This document shows positions 8,525 to 19,267 of a stretch of DNA of 64,000 bases, in pieces. The DNA comes from Pseudomonadota bacterium. GTDB taxonomy: Bacteria > Pseudomonadota > Gammaproteobacteria > Xanthomonadales > Wenzhouxiangellaceae. The notes beneath the pieces are model-generated. The model saw only the letters and a program-made list of their open reading frames with translations, made no database searches and had not been told where the DNA came from. Every line of letters begins with the position of its first letter. Within the stretch, counting starts at the first letter, position 1. The position numbers and the translations under genes were made by a program. The DNA lies in assembly GCA_013285445.1 (NCBI GenBank), contig CP053448.1, positions 2,459,530-2,523,529 on the forward strand. Direction: 5' to 3'.

Positions 8525-9361
8525 ATGGAAAGCTTGCAGCAGTGGTTCGCCAGCCTCGAAACGGCGCAGATTCTGGCCATCGCATGGAAGGTCATCGGCG
8601 CAGTCCTGATTTTTATCATCGGGCGCTGGGTATCAAAACTCATCGTTTCGATCATCGGCAAGCAGCTGACGAAGCGCGAGATGGACGCCATGCTGGTGTC
8701 TTTCGTCGGCACTATTGTCTACACCTTTCTGCTGTTGTGCGTCGTGCTTGCCGCCATCAGCTACCTCGGCATCGCCATCACGCCACTGATCGCCGTTCTC
8801 GGTGGTGCCGCGCTGGCTGTCGGCCTGGCCCTGCAGAGCAGTCTGTCGAACTTTGCGGCGGGCGTGATGCTGGTCGGTTTTCGGCCCTTTACCAAGGGTC
8901 ACTTCGTGGAAGCCGGCGGGGTATCCGGAACGGTCGAGCGCGTTGGGCTGTTCAACTCCGAGCTCATTACGCCCGACAATCGCAGCGTCATTGTCCCCAA
9001 CAGCCAGATCACTTCCAGCCCGATCACCAACTATTCCGCCTACGACACGCGGCGCGTCGACCTGCTCATCGGCGTCGACTACGGCGACGATCTCAAACTC
9101 GCCCGCGACACCATCTGGAAAGTGATCACCGGTCACGAGAAAGTACTGGCTGACCCAGAACCGGCCATCCTGGTCATGGACCTGGCCGACTCGAGCGTCA
9201 ATTTCGCCGTGCGTCCCTGGGTCAGGTCCGAGGACTACTGGGGCGTGCGGGGCGAGCTGCTCGAGCGGATCAAGACCGAACTGGAAGCGGCCGGCTGCTC
9301 CATCCCGTTCCCCCAGCGCACCGTGCACCACATCAACGAGGGTTCGGGCGCAACGGATTGA
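8525..9361 (+). CDS. mscS: Small-conductance mechanosensitive channel
   Basis: 278 aa, close to E. coli MscS (286 aa), with an AGGAAGGGAG ribosome-binding site. Three membrane segments occupy about residues 15-110. The pore helix TM3 is visible as LGGAALAVGLALQSSLSNFAAGVML, with the Gly/Ala packing pattern and the conserved LQ..LSNFAAG. The beta domain follows (VEAGGVSGTVERVGLFNSELITPDNRSVIVPNS). It opens under membrane tension and releases solutes on hypo-osmotic shock from the inner membrane. The gene is flanked on both sides by REP arrays and appears to be transcribed alone. Confidence 0.95.
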   Translation: MESLQQWFASLETAQILAIAWKVIGAVLIFIIGRWVSKLIVSIIGKQLTKREMDAMLVSFVGTIVYTFLLLCVVLAAISYLGIAITPLIAVLGGAALAVGLALQSSLSNFAAGVMLVGFRPFTKGHFVEAGGVSGTVERVGLFNSELITPDNRSVIVPNSQITSSPITNYSAYDTRRVDLLIGVDYGDDLKLARDTIWKVITGHEKVLADPEPAILVMDLADSSVNFAVRPWVRSEDYWGVRGELLERIKTELEAAGCSIPFPQRTVHHINEGSGATD

Positions 9362-9410
9362 GAGTGTGGCGACGCCCCATCCACCCGAGATCGGACCGAA
9401 ATCCGCACGG

Positions 9411-9520
9411 GTCGGGGTCGCATCCCCGACGGACTTTACACGTTGTAGGTCGGGGTCGCATCCCCGACGGACTGTACACGTTGTAGGTCGGGGTCGCATC
9501 CCCGACGGACGACGTAGAGA
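9411..9520 (+). repeat. Second tandem REP array, 38-bp period, 3 copies
   Basis: The hairpin seen in the 8131 array recurs with its GTCGGGG at 9411, 9449 and 9487, a constant 38-bp spacing. The linkers here (GGACTTTACACGTT or GGACTGTACACGTT) differ from those of the upstream array, so each array was amplified locally. It lies just after the mscS stop. Confidence 0.93.
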
Positions 9521-9560
9521 ACCTGTTCACATGCAGCTCATGTGTGCACAGACCTTCACC

Positions 9561-9592
9561 GTCGTCCGTCGGGGACGCGGCCCCGACCTACG
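9561..9592 (-). repeat. Inverted REP hairpin
   Basis: Single copy in the opposite orientation, ending CCCCGACCTACG on the plus strand. It lies between mscS and the convergently transcribed NYN gene, where such a hairpin may protect or end both transcripts. The stretch between it and the preceding array holds no gene. Confidence 0.85.
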
Positions 9593-9619
9593 GCGCCCAT
9601 AGCAGACGAGAACCGCCTG

Positions 9620-10423
9620 TCAATCCTCGGCCTTGATCGCCTGGATGATGTAGCCACCGGACTTTTCGTCCGGCTTGAGATCGAGCAGGCCCTGCTTCTC
9701 GGCTTCCAGCAGCAGTTCCGAGAAATTGCGAAAACCGTGGTAGGACTCGCTGAATCCCGGCTTGCGCCGCTTCAAGGCCTGCTTGACCATTGAGCCCCAC
9801 ACCTTTTCCTCGGCGTCACGATCAGCGAACAGCGCCTCGGCAGTCTCAAGCACGAGCTCGAAGGCCTCCTGCTTCTTGCTGTCGACCGGCTTGCCGGTGG
9901 TCTTTTTCTTTTTCCGGGACGTCTTTTTCTTTCCTGTCTGCTTCGGCTTGCTTCGGACCAGGTCGTCGTAGAAGATGAACTCATCACAGTTGGCCATCAA
10001 CAGATCCGATGTGGAGCTCTTGACTCCAACACCGATCACCATCTTGTTGTTCTCGCGCAGCTTCGAGACCAGCGGCGAGAAATCCGAATCGCCGCTGATC
10101 ACCACAAAGGTATCGACATGCGCCTTGGTATAGCACAGGTCGAGTGCATCGACGACCATGCGAATATCGGCAGAATTCTTGCCGGATTGCCGCACGTGCG
10201 GGATATCGATCATCTCGAACGCCGCCTCGTGCATGGCGGTCTTGAACTCCCGGTAACGGCCCCAGTCACAGTAGGCTTTCTTGACCACGATATTGCCTTT
10301 GAGCAGCAGCCGCTCCAGCACCTTCTGGATGTCAAAGGCGTCATACCTGGCATCTCGCACGCCGAGGGCGATATTCTCGAAATCACAAAACAGGGCGAGG
10401 TTTCGAGTCGGAGAGGTTGTCAT
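9620..10423 (-). CDS. NYN-domain (PIN-like) putative RNase with LOTUS/OST-HTH C-terminus
   Basis: 267 aa from the ATG at 10423, which has AAGGTGG upstream; an in-frame GTG at 10435 is possible. The N-terminal 150 residues are a LabA-type NYN domain of the PIN-like nuclease fold. The acidic metal-site residues are visible in LFCDFENIA, NSADIRMVVDAL and VVISGDSDFSPLV. A lysine-rich linker (about 155-185) follows. The last 75 residues (WGSMVKQALKRRKPGFSESYHGFRNFSELL to GYIIQAI) match the OST-HTH/LOTUS RNA-binding fold. Together these suggest an RNA-directed nuclease; the target is unknown. It lies downstream of rpmA on the same strand, beyond a terminator. Confidence 0.85.
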   Translation of the reverse strand: MTTSPTRNLALFCDFENIALGVRDARYDAFDIQKVLERLLLKGNIVVKKAYCDWGRYREFKTAMHEAAFEMIDIPHVRQSGKNSADIRMVVDALDLCYTKAHVDTFVVISGDSDFSPLVSKLRENNKMVIGVGVKSSTSDLLMANCDEFIFYDDLVRSKPKQTGKKKTSRKKKKTTGKPVDSKKQEAFELVLETAEALFADRDAEEKVWGSMVKQALKRRKPGFSESYHGFRNFSELLLEAEKQGLLDLKPDEKSGGYIIQAIKAED

Positions 10424-10518
10424 GATCGTATCCACCTTGTACGAGAAAACTTCGGGCCAGTGGCATTACCGATTCGACAGGGTACTACGTTCGCGATCCG
10501 GAATCCCCACGACATCGG

Positions 10519-10546
10519 CAAAAAAAACCCCGCACGGGGCGGGGCT
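10519..10546 (-). terminator. Rho-independent terminator of rplU-rpmA
   Basis: On the minus strand, GCCCCGCCCCGTGCGGGG is a GC stem followed by a run of seven or more T. It lies about 40 bases after the rpmA stop, so it closes the ribosomal-protein operon and separates it from the NYN gene. Confidence 0.9.
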
Positions 10547-10582
10547 GATGTGCAGCATCCGGCTTGGGGCAGGATGCGATTG

Positions 10583-10843
10583 TTATTCGGTCGGCTCGAC
10601 CGACACAAACTTGCGCACGGGCTTGCCGCGGCGCTCGAACTTGACCCTGCCGTCGGACAGTGCAAACAGCGTGTGGTCGCGCCCGACTCCGACATTGGCG
10701 CCGGCATGAAAGCGTGTACCGCGCTGGCGCACGAGAATGTTTCCGGCCAGGACGTTCTCACCGCCGTAACGCTTGACGCCCAGGTACTTCGGATTGGAAT
10801 CGCGGCCGTTGCGAGTGGAGCCGCCTGCTTTCTTGTGAGCCAT
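10583..10843 (-). CDS. rpmA: 50S ribosomal protein bL27
   Basis: 86 aa. It begins [16 protein letters not shown], the conserved N-terminal arm of bL27 that reaches the peptidyl-transferase centre. KRYGGE and [25 protein letters not shown] are family signatures. It follows rplU by 3 bases in one operon. The GTPase gene obgE, a usual neighbour downstream in gammaproteobacteria, is not in this window. Confidence 0.99.
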   Translation of the reverse strand: MAHKKAGGSTRNGRDSNPKYLGVKRYGGENVLAGNILVRQRGTRFHAGANVGVGRDHTLFALSDGRVKFERRGKPVRKFVSVEPTE

Positions 10844-10846
10844 GAT

Positions 10847-11158
10847 TCAGCCTTCGATGCCCGTGATCCTGATTTCGGTGTAGTACTGCCGATGTCCCAT
10901 TTGCTTCATGTGATGCTTGCGGCGACGGAACTTGATGATGCGGATTTTCTTGCCGCGGCCGTGCCCGACCACCTCAGCAGTCACCTTGCCGCCGTCGACG
11001 GTCGGCGTGCCGATGCGCACATCGTCACCCTCGCCAACCATGAGCACCCGGTCGATCTCAACCGTCGCCCCCTGCTCGGCATCGAGCTTCTCGACCCGCA
11101 GCACATCGCCCTCAGACGCCTTGTACTGCTTGCCGCCGGTAGAAAAAACCGCGTACAT
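10847..11158 (-). CDS. rplU: 50S ribosomal protein bL21
   Basis: 103 aa, starting [25 protein letters not shown], the standard bL21 N-terminus, with the C-terminal [23 protein letters not shown] rRNA-binding motif. First gene of the rplU-rpmA operon, with a good sigma70 promoter upstream and CGGAG as ribosome-binding site. Confidence 0.99.
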   Translation of the reverse strand: MYAVFSTGGKQYKASEGDVLRVEKLDAEQGATVEIDRVLMVGEGDDVRIGTPTVDGGKVTAEVVGHGRGKKIRIIKFRRRKHHMKQMGHRQYYTEIRITGIEG

Positions 11159-11196
11159 GATGCTACTCCGGGAGAACTCGCCAGTAAAGAGCGGGA

Positions 11197-11225
11197 ATTT
11201 TACTGACTGCAGCCGCCCAAGTCAA
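11197..11225 (-). promoter_or_regulatory. Sigma70 promoter of rplU-rpmA
   Basis: On the minus strand: -35 TTGACT (11220-11225), a 17-base spacer, and -10 TAAAAT (11197-11202). Transcription would begin near 11190, about 30 bases before the rplU start. Confidence 0.8.
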
Positions 11226-11518
11226 CCAGATCAGTGTCCCCTGCGACTCGCCTCACGGCGGCCTTCTCAGACGGAAGCCGCAGGCCGGCTCCGCCCCTCC
11301 AGGAATCACGACCGGCGGGGGCACTGTCGGGTGCTCCATTGGCCCGAGCCGGGCCTGCGCGCACGGATCCCGGAAGATCTCCCGGAATTCGGCGGCATCG
11401 GGGTGAGCGCACACCAGGTGAGCCGGACGGAATTGGGCCCGGTCGATGTGCGGCCGACAACCCGAGATGCAGACAAGGCACCGAACAGACGACGCAGGCG
11501 CCAAAATTGCACGGAGTT
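11226..11518. other. Intergenic stretch between rplU and uvrA promoters, no gene seen
   Basis: About 290 bp of GC-rich DNA between the divergent rplU and uvrA promoters. Open frames on both strands give low-complexity Arg/Pro/Gly-rich translations with no family resemblance and no ribosome-binding site. No clear LexA box was found, although uvrA is SOS-controlled in E. coli. Confidence 0.6.
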
Positions 11519-11548
11519 TTGCCTCGATCACGACCGGCGCGATATATT
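11519..11548 (+). promoter_or_regulatory. Probable sigma70 promoter of uvrA
   Basis: -35 TTGCCT (11519-11524), an 18-base spacer and -10 TATATT (11543-11548). The uvrA ATG follows 31 bases after the -10. No CTGT-N8-ACAG LexA site overlaps it. Confidence 0.55.
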
Positions 11549-11579
11549 AGCAGGCTTGACCCGACTACCCGGCGACGGC

Positions 11580-14432
<2,853 letters not shown>

Positions 14433-14447
14433 CCAAGGAGGCTAGTG

Positions 14448-14852
14448 ATGTCTGAGTTTACCGTGATCATGCCCGTGCGATGGGGAGACATGGATGCGTT
14501 CGATCATGTCAGCAACGCCGTGTTCCTGCGCTATCTTGAAGAGGTTCGTGCCCAGTGGATGAGTTCGGTGCCCAGCTACTGGCAGGGCGAGGAAGCCGGT
14601 CCGGTCGTGGCCAACATCAACATCAACTACCGTCAACCGCTGCACTGGCCGGAGCAGCTGTGCGTCACCCTGCTGCCGCAATCCCCGGGGCGATCGAGCA
14701 TCAAGCTCAGCCAGGAGGTGCGTGCCGCAGAGCCCGACGAGAATGGTCAGAAAACGATTTATGCCGACGCGATATGCACGCTGGTCTGGATCGACAAACG
14801 CAACGGCGAGCCCGTCCCGCTGCCCGGCGTCATGCGCGACCTGGCCGGTTAG
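14448..14852 (+). CDS. Acyl-CoA thioesterase, hotdog fold (4HBT family)
   Basis: 134 aa from the ATG at 14448, with AAGGAGG 6 bases upstream. The N-terminal VRWGDMDAFDHVSNAVFLRYLEEVR is the 4-hydroxybenzoyl-CoA thioesterase motif, with the catalytic Asp in WGDMD. It follows uvrA by 15 bases, so it is probably co-transcribed. Family members (YbgC/FadM-like) hydrolyse various acyl-CoA esters in the cytoplasm. The substrate is not evident, though several CoA-ester enzymes lie nearby. Confidence 0.9.
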   Translation: MSEFTVIMPVRWGDMDAFDHVSNAVFLRYLEEVRAQWMSSVPSYWQGEEAGPVVANININYRQPLHWPEQLCVTLLPQSPGRSSIKLSQEVRAAEPDENGQKTIYADAICTLVWIDKRNGEPVPLPGVMRDLAG

Positions 14853-14872
14853 GGAAGCTCTGTCAGAGGTTC

Positions 14873-15187
14873 CTAACCGAACTCCAGCCCGATCTTCATG
14901 ACGTCGTCGTCAACCGGCTCCAGCCACCGAATCTCGGCCGCCTGCAAACCCAGATTGGCAACCTGAACAACGCACCGGCTGCCCGCCTCAACGTTACGGA
15001 TCGGGCCGCGCTTGAGAGCAACCACGCGCAAGCCGCCGCGGGATTCCTCACACACCAAGCCGGCCGTTTCCGGCTCGAACACGTCCTCGCTCGGTAGGGT
15101 GTTGGAAAACTGCAGCAGAACGATTTCGGTTTCATCCGGCGGGTAACGCAGGTAGCGTCGCCGGTTGTCGGTTTGTGCCTGGCCCAT
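14873..15187 (-). CDS. PilZ-domain protein
   Basis: 104 aa, a stand-alone PilZ domain. The arginine-rich c-di-GMP motif is RRRYLRYP near residue 9, and the second motif is EESRGG in place of the consensus [D/N]xSxxG, so nucleotide binding is plausible but the second motif is imperfect. A GGAGG ribosome-binding site precedes the ATG. It converges on the thioesterase and may share a transcript with nothing else. Confidence 0.75.
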   Translation of the reverse strand: MGQAQTDNRRRYLRYPPDETEIVLLQFSNTLPSEDVFEPETAGLVCEESRGGLRVVALKRGPIRNVEAGSRCVVQVANLGLQAAEIRWLEPVDDDVMKIGLEFG

Positions 15188-15259
15188 GAAACACCTCCTG
15201 CTTGGAGAATGGACGAACGCAGCGACTCCAGCATAGGCGCTGCGCAGGCTGCTGGCAAA

Positions 15260-16018
15260 TTATTTCTTCTGCTGCAGGCGTTCGACGAGCTGGCGCAGGG
15301 TGACCTGGGTCTGATCGGCAAACCAGGCGTCGACAAAACCATCCACGTCCAGGGCCTCCCGACTGTCAAACAGCGCGCCAAGCGGTGCTCGGCAAAGCTG
15401 GCGCGTGCCCAGCATGGAGTGCCGCGGCAAGGCCAGCAGCTCCTGACACCAGCCGACAGCCCGGGCAACCGTCTGCTCGGGTGCGGCCAGTTCGTCGACC
15501 AGGCCCAGCGCATGGGCATCGGATGCGGGAATCATTTCACCGGCAACCAGGTGACGCTCGGCCGGATAGGGCCCGATCAGCCGCACCAGCGCCTGATGAA
15601 TGATCGGCGGAACGATCAGTCCGACCTGTACTTCGTTAAGGCCAAGCCTGAAATCGCCTTCGGCCTGGACCCGGTAGTCGGCAAACAGGGCAATGACCGT
15701 ACCACCTGCCGGACTGTGACCGGTCAGCGCCGCGGCAACCGGGACCGGCGAACGGGCAGCCTGCTCGAGCAGGGCAAAGAACTCCTGCCAGAATTCACGC
15801 ATACCGCCACGATCGAGCCCGAGCAAATGGGGCACATCCAGGCCAGCCGAAAACAGACCCGGCTGCCCGGACAGTACGAGCGCCTGCGCACCGTCGTCAA
15901 TGGCCTCGACCATGGCCTCTCTCAGTCGCGCAACCAGTTCCGGGTTGAGGGCATTGACCGGCGGTCGGTCAAGCTGCAGTTCGATGACTGCCTGTTCATG
16001 ATGTTGGGTCTGAAGCAT
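15260..16018 (-). CDS. Enoyl-CoA isomerase/hydratase family protein (ECI-like)
   Basis: 252 aa crotonase-fold protein. The oxyanion-hole loop is FSAGLDVPHLL and the second is GHSPAGGTVIALFADYRV. The segment LGLNEVQVGLIVPP resembles the mitochondrial ECI1-type delta3,delta2-enoyl-CoA isomerases, whose single catalytic glutamate sits in LNE. The Glu of the ExxG pair used by hydratases at the first helix is not present, which favours isomerase over hydratase. Such enzymes move double bonds during beta-oxidation of unsaturated fatty acids. Divergent from the copper chaperone gene. Confidence 0.82.
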   Translation of the reverse strand: MLQTQHHEQAVIELQLDRPPVNALNPELVARLREAMVEAIDDGAQALVLSGQPGLFSAGLDVPHLLGLDRGGMREFWQEFFALLEQAARSPVPVAAALTGHSPAGGTVIALFADYRVQAEGDFRLGLNEVQVGLIVPPIIHQALVRLIGPYPAERHLVAGEMIPASDAHALGLVDELAAPEQTVARAVGWCQELLALPRHSMLGTRQLCRAPLGALFDSREALDVDGFVDAWFADQTQVTLRQLVERLQQKK

Positions 16019-16127
16019 GTCGCGTCATTCCCCGCAAAGATTGACCAGCGGCCATTATGCCTGATTGTCGAATGCCGGCATCTGCGATAATCCGGTCGAC
16101 AGCCCATTCTAAGGAGTCATCACCGAC

Positions 16128-16556
16128 ATGATGCGTCTTGCCGCCCTTCTGCTGTTGATCACGGCCGCCGGGCCGATCTTCTCGGCACCGCCACTTGAGT
16201 TCATCGATGCCTGGTCACCGGAGGCGCCACCGGGCCGAATGATGGCCGGCTACGTCGAAATCCGTAATCCCACCGACCGGGATATTGTCCTGACAGCCGC
16301 CAGAAGCCCCCGGTTCGAGCGGGTCGAGATACACACCATGACCATGACAGACGGCGTCATGCGCATGCGCCGCCTTGAGACCCTGACGATCCCGGCCAAT
16401 GGCCACAAGACACTGCAGCAGGGCGGACATCATCTGATGCTGATCGGCCCCGGCGCGCCGGTAACAGCCGGCGATCTACTGCCGATCGAGCTGACCGATG
16501 AAACCGGCCGCACCTACGAATTCATGAGCGAAGTGCGACCGCGAGGCTTTGACTGA
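16128..16556 (+). CDS. PCu(A)C-domain periplasmic copper chaperone
   Basis: 142 aa with a signal peptide (MMRLAALLLLITAAGPIFSA). The copper(I) ligands of the PCuAC fold are visible in the order His-Met (EIHTMTMTDGVMRMRR) and then His-x-Met (HHLMLIG). Such proteins deliver copper to cytochrome oxidase CuA or other cuproproteins in the periplasm. AAGGAG lies 11 bases before the start. No oxidase or SenC/Sco gene is adjacent. Confidence 0.9.
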   Translation: MMRLAALLLLITAAGPIFSAPPLEFIDAWSPEAPPGRMMAGYVEIRNPTDRDIVLTAARSPRFERVEIHTMTMTDGVMRMRRLETLTIPANGHKTLQQGGHHLMLIGPGAPVTAGDLLPIELTDETGRTYEFMSEVRPRGFD

Positions 16557-16850
16557 CCCGGTTGAATGGTGTCGTCGGCGACGGCGTCCAGCCGCTGTTT
16601 TCGTCACATCCCCGTTCCGGCTTTTTCGCCGTCTGCGCCCACAACCGGTCGGGGAACTGCTGCTGCCGGACTGCGCCAATATCGGACTGATGGCCCGCGA
16701 GGCCGCGTCCTGCCGGTCAAGTTGGCCAAGGCCCTGAAGCCGGAAGACCGTGCGCATGTGATGGCACGAGCCGGGGACCAGTGCTCGCTGGTGCCGCTGT
16801 TCAGCTCAGGTCGGGTAATCAGGGTCCTACGAGACCGGCACCCGACGCGA
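16557..16850. other. Stretch without a supported gene
   Basis: 294 bp between the copper chaperone and the NUDIX gene. Short open frames exist on both strands, but each is Arg/Pro/Ser-rich, lacks a ribosome-binding site and resembles no family. A decayed gene is possible but cannot be shown. Confidence 0.5.
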
Positions 16851-17471
16851 TCAGCCGCCGGACAGAGCAAACTGCTCGAGGATGGCGGCCGTGGCACCCC
16901 AGATTGGCCAGCGGCTATGGCTCATGGACACCATGTCATAGCTGTGGCCCGCCCGGCAGACCCGGTGGTGCCGATAGCTTGCCGGGTTCCGTACCGTCGC
17001 CCAGGGCAGCGTGAAGATTCGCGCCACTTCGTCGGGACAGGGCCGCAGCGACTGCCGGCCTTCGATCGTCGCAACCACCGGCACAATCCGGTAGCCGGTA
17101 ATGGTGTCGAAGCAATCGAGCAGTCCGCAAGGCCGAACCACAGCCGGATCGACGCCGATTTCCTCGTGCGCCTCGCGCAAGGCGGTGGCCAGCGGGAATG
17201 CCTCGCCATGCTGACGGCCGCCCCCGGGCAACGCCACCTGACCGGCATGATGCGCCAGACGCTGACTGCGCACGGTAAGCACCACCCGCGCGCTGGGCTC
17301 GAGCAGCAGTGGAATCAGGACCGCTGCCGGGCGCGTATTCCAGACGCCAGCGCGTGGCCGGTAGCCACGCACAGGCAGTTCATCGGGCACGGCATCAAGC
17401 GGATGGAGTCGCGCCAGCCAGCCGTCTGGCAGCCAGACATCGGGAATCACACCAGACGCCCTGGAAAGCAT
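16851..17471 (-). CDS. NUDIX hydrolase, CoA pyrophosphatase type
   Basis: 206 aa. The NUDIX box GX5EX7REUXEEXGU reads GGGRQHGEAFPLATALREAHEEIGV, complete with the REAHEE metal site. The preceding LTVRSQRLAHHAGQVALPGG corresponds to the LLT-R...HxGQVAFPGG signature of the UPF0035/NudL (YeaB) branch, whose members cleave CoA to phosphopantetheine and 3',5'-ADP. Cytoplasmic. It lies upstream of no obvious partner; fkpA is on the same strand 77 bases away. Confidence 0.9.
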   Translation of the reverse strand: MLSRASGVIPDVWLPDGWLARLHPLDAVPDELPVRGYRPRAGVWNTRPAAVLIPLLLEPSARVVLTVRSQRLAHHAGQVALPGGGRQHGEAFPLATALREAHEEIGVDPAVVRPCGLLDCFDTITGYRIVPVVATIEGRQSLRPCPDEVARIFTLPWATVRNPASYRHHRVCRAGHSYDMVSMSHSRWPIWGATAAILEQFALSGG

Positions 17472-17548
17472 CGCAACCGGCCTGCATCCCGCAGGGCCGA
17501 TGCGGAGTCGGCCTGGGCGACGGCGCGGGAGACGGCCGCACCCGACAC

Positions 17549-18271
17549 TTACTGACCGGGGGCCTGAGCGTTTTCCTCGTAGTCTTCCGGAGCGCCGATC
17601 TGGACCAGCTTGATATCGAACTGCAGTGCCTCATTCGGCCCGATCATCGGCGGATCGCCGCGCACCCCGAAAGCCAGCTCCGGCGGCAGAAAAACCTGCC
17701 ACATGGCGCCTTCACGCATCAAAGGCAGAATCTCCTGCCAGCCCTCGATCACCGAATTGACCTGGAAAACCGCAGGTATGCCGCGTCGGAACGAACTGTC
17801 GAACTCTCGCCCGCTGATCTTTGAGCCGCGGTAATGCACGGTCACGGTGTCTTCGATACCGGGACGCTCACCCTCTCCTTCCTCGATGACCCGGTACTGC
17901 ACGCCGCTGGGCAGCGTCTGGATGCCGGTCTTGTCGCGGTTCTCGGCCAGGAAGGTCTCGGCCTTCTGCTGGTTTTCCTCGGCCAGCGCGCGAAATGCTT
18001 CCATCCGCTCTTCGCGAATCTTTTCCTGCAGCGCCAGCATACGCTCACGCATTTCCTCGATCTCGACCCGCGGCTCCTGCTCGTTATAGGCATCACGGGC
18101 AGCCTGGAAAACGGCCTCGATGTCAATATCGATATCGTAGCTCTTGAGTTCCGCGCCGAACTCATAGCCGATTGAGTAACCGAGCTTGCCGGCTTCGCTT
18201 TCAAGGTCCTGCGCCGCTGCCGGCGCGACAAGTGCCACGGCAAAAACCGCAGCCACGAATGACTTTTGCAT
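17549..18271 (-). CDS. fkpA: FKBP-type peptidyl-prolyl cis-trans isomerase, FkpA/Mip-like
   Basis: 240 aa from the ATG at 18271 (GGAGG 5 bases upstream). A signal peptide (MQKSFVAAVFAVALVAPAAAQ) directs it to the periplasm. The N-terminal dimerisation part is helical and charged (about 25-120, KLGYSIGYEFGAEL...), followed by an FKBP domain with GDTVTVHYRG-like EDTVTVHYRGSKISGREFDSS and the active-site VIEGWQEILPLMREGAMWQVFLPPELAFG. It folds or chaperones envelope proteins. It is divergent from the psp operon, which also responds to envelope stress. Confidence 0.95.
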   Translation of the reverse strand: MQKSFVAAVFAVALVAPAAAQDLESEAGKLGYSIGYEFGAELKSYDIDIDIEAVFQAARDAYNEQEPRVEIEEMRERMLALQEKIREERMEAFRALAEENQQKAETFLAENRDKTGIQTLPSGVQYRVIEEGEGERPGIEDTVTVHYRGSKISGREFDSSFRRGIPAVFQVNSVIEGWQEILPLMREGAMWQVFLPPELAFGVRGDPPMIGPNEALQFDIKLVQIGAPEDYEENAQAPGQ

Positions 18272-18449
18272 GCTGCCTCCGTTGGGAAAGGAATCTGTGA
18301 TGGCAATCCAGTCCTGTATTGTACCTGACGCGACCGACATTCGGGCCGCACCCGCCGAGTAGACCCGCCTTTGCCGGCGAAAGTTTCCGGTATGCGCATC
18401 CGGCGGTCAAGTCAGCGCTCAGCCAGGACGGCTCGCTTTTCAATCAAAC

Positions 18450-18483
18450 GGTAAAAATTACCTATGAAGAGGTAACGCTAACC
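18450..18483. promoter_or_regulatory. Two candidate PspF activator sites upstream of pspA
   Basis: Two 13-bp dyads, GGTAAAAATTACC (18450-18462, perfect) and GGTAACGCTAACC (18471-18483, imperfect), with centres 21 bp apart, two helical turns. They lie about 55-90 bp upstream of the sigma54 promoter, where paired enhancer sites bind PspF in E. coli. The sequence identity of a PspF site in this lineage is unknown, so the assignment is by position and symmetry. Confidence 0.55.
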
Positions 18484-18537
18484 TTTAGGCCAAACGGCTG
18501 CTGAGCTAACTCATTGATTATTGGTGAAGGCGGGAAT

Positions 18538-18552
18538 TGGCACAGCAATTGC
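18538..18552 (+). promoter_or_regulatory. Sigma54 promoter of the psp operon
   Basis: TGGCAC (18538-18543), five bases, TTGC (18549-18552): an exact match to the -24/-12 sigma54 core. Transcription would begin near 18564, about 32 bases before the pspA ATG. In E. coli pspA is likewise sigma54-dependent. Confidence 0.85.
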
Positions 18553-18595
18553 CTCATAGCCAGCAAACCCACAGATCCACAACAGGAGTAAAACC

Positions 18596-19261
18596 ATGGG
18601 CATTTTTTCCCGCATGGGCGACATCATCAACGCCAATCTCAACGCTGCGCTGGAAAAGGCGGAAGACCCGGAAAAGATGATTCGTCTGATGATCCAGGAA
18701 ATGGAAGACACCCTGGTCGAGATTCGCTCGGCCACCGCCAAGTGCATCGCCGAGAAAAAGGAGCGCACGAGACTGCTCAAACGCCTCGAGCAGCAGCAGA
18801 TCGAGTGGGAGCGCAAGGCGGAGCTGGCGCTGGAAAAGGATCGCGAGGACCTGGCCCGCGCCGCGCTGGCCGAAAAAACGGCGCTCAGCGACCGCATTGC
18901 CTACCTCAACGAAGAGCTGCAGCACTACGAGGAGCAGCTGGCCAAGTACGACGAAGATATCGGCAAGCTGCAGGCCAAGCTGACCGACGCGCGCAGCCGG
19001 CAGCGGGCCCTGGTCATGCGGCACCGCTCGGCCAATCACCACCTCCAGACCCGAAAGCACGTCTACAACGACAAGATCGACGAGATGCTGCATCGCTTCG
19101 ACGCGGCCGAGGAACGCATCGAGCGCATCGAATCGGAGTCCGAGGCGCTCGATATGGGGCGCAAGGGCCAGACGCTCAGCTCGGAATTCGAACAGCTCGA
19201 GCGCGACGAGCGGGTCGAGGAGGCCCTGACTGAGCTCAAATCACGCCGCAACCGGGAGTAA
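18596..19261 (+). CDS. pspA: Phage shock protein A
   Basis: 221 aa, the family length (E. coli 222). It starts MGIFSRMGDIINANLNAALEKAEDPEKMIRLMIQEMEDTL, the conserved amphipathic helix and first coiled-coil of PspA/IM30. The whole protein is charged coiled-coil. It assembles on the inner membrane under loss of proton-motive force and inhibits PspF. AGGAG lies 8 bases before the ATG. First gene of pspA-pspB-pspC and a fourth small gene. Confidence 0.98.
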   Translation: MGIFSRMGDIINANLNAALEKAEDPEKMIRLMIQEMEDTLVEIRSATAKCIAEKKERTRLLKRLEQQQIEWERKAELALEKDREDLARAALAEKTALSDRIAYLNEELQHYEEQLAKYDEDIGKLQAKLTDARSRQRALVMRHRSANHHLQTRKHVYNDKIDEMLHRFDAAEERIERIESESEALDMGRKGQTLSSEFEQLERDERVEEALTELKSRRNRE

Positions 19262-19267
19262 GCGGAG

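Noticed and set aside
8131..9592. CRISPR-like appearance of the two repeat arrays
   Set aside because: The sequences between repeats are nearly identical within each array, so they are not spacers. The repeats are REP hairpins, and no cas genes are present.
11200..11531. Several small open frames between rplU and uvrA
   Set aside because: Low-complexity translations, conflicting frames on both strands, no ribosome-binding sites.
11519..11579. LexA box at the uvrA promoter
   Set aside because: No CTGT-N8-ACAG or close variant overlaps the predicted promoter.
16065..16091. Sigma70 promoter for the copper chaperone (TTGTCG and GATAAT)
   Set aside because: The spacer is 15 bases, outside the usual range; not reported as a feature.
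16566..17555. Plus-strand frame of about 330 codons over the NUDIX gene
   Set aside because: The minus strand has a perfect NUDIX box. The plus frame has no family signature; its first part, in the gene-free stretch, is also unconvincing.
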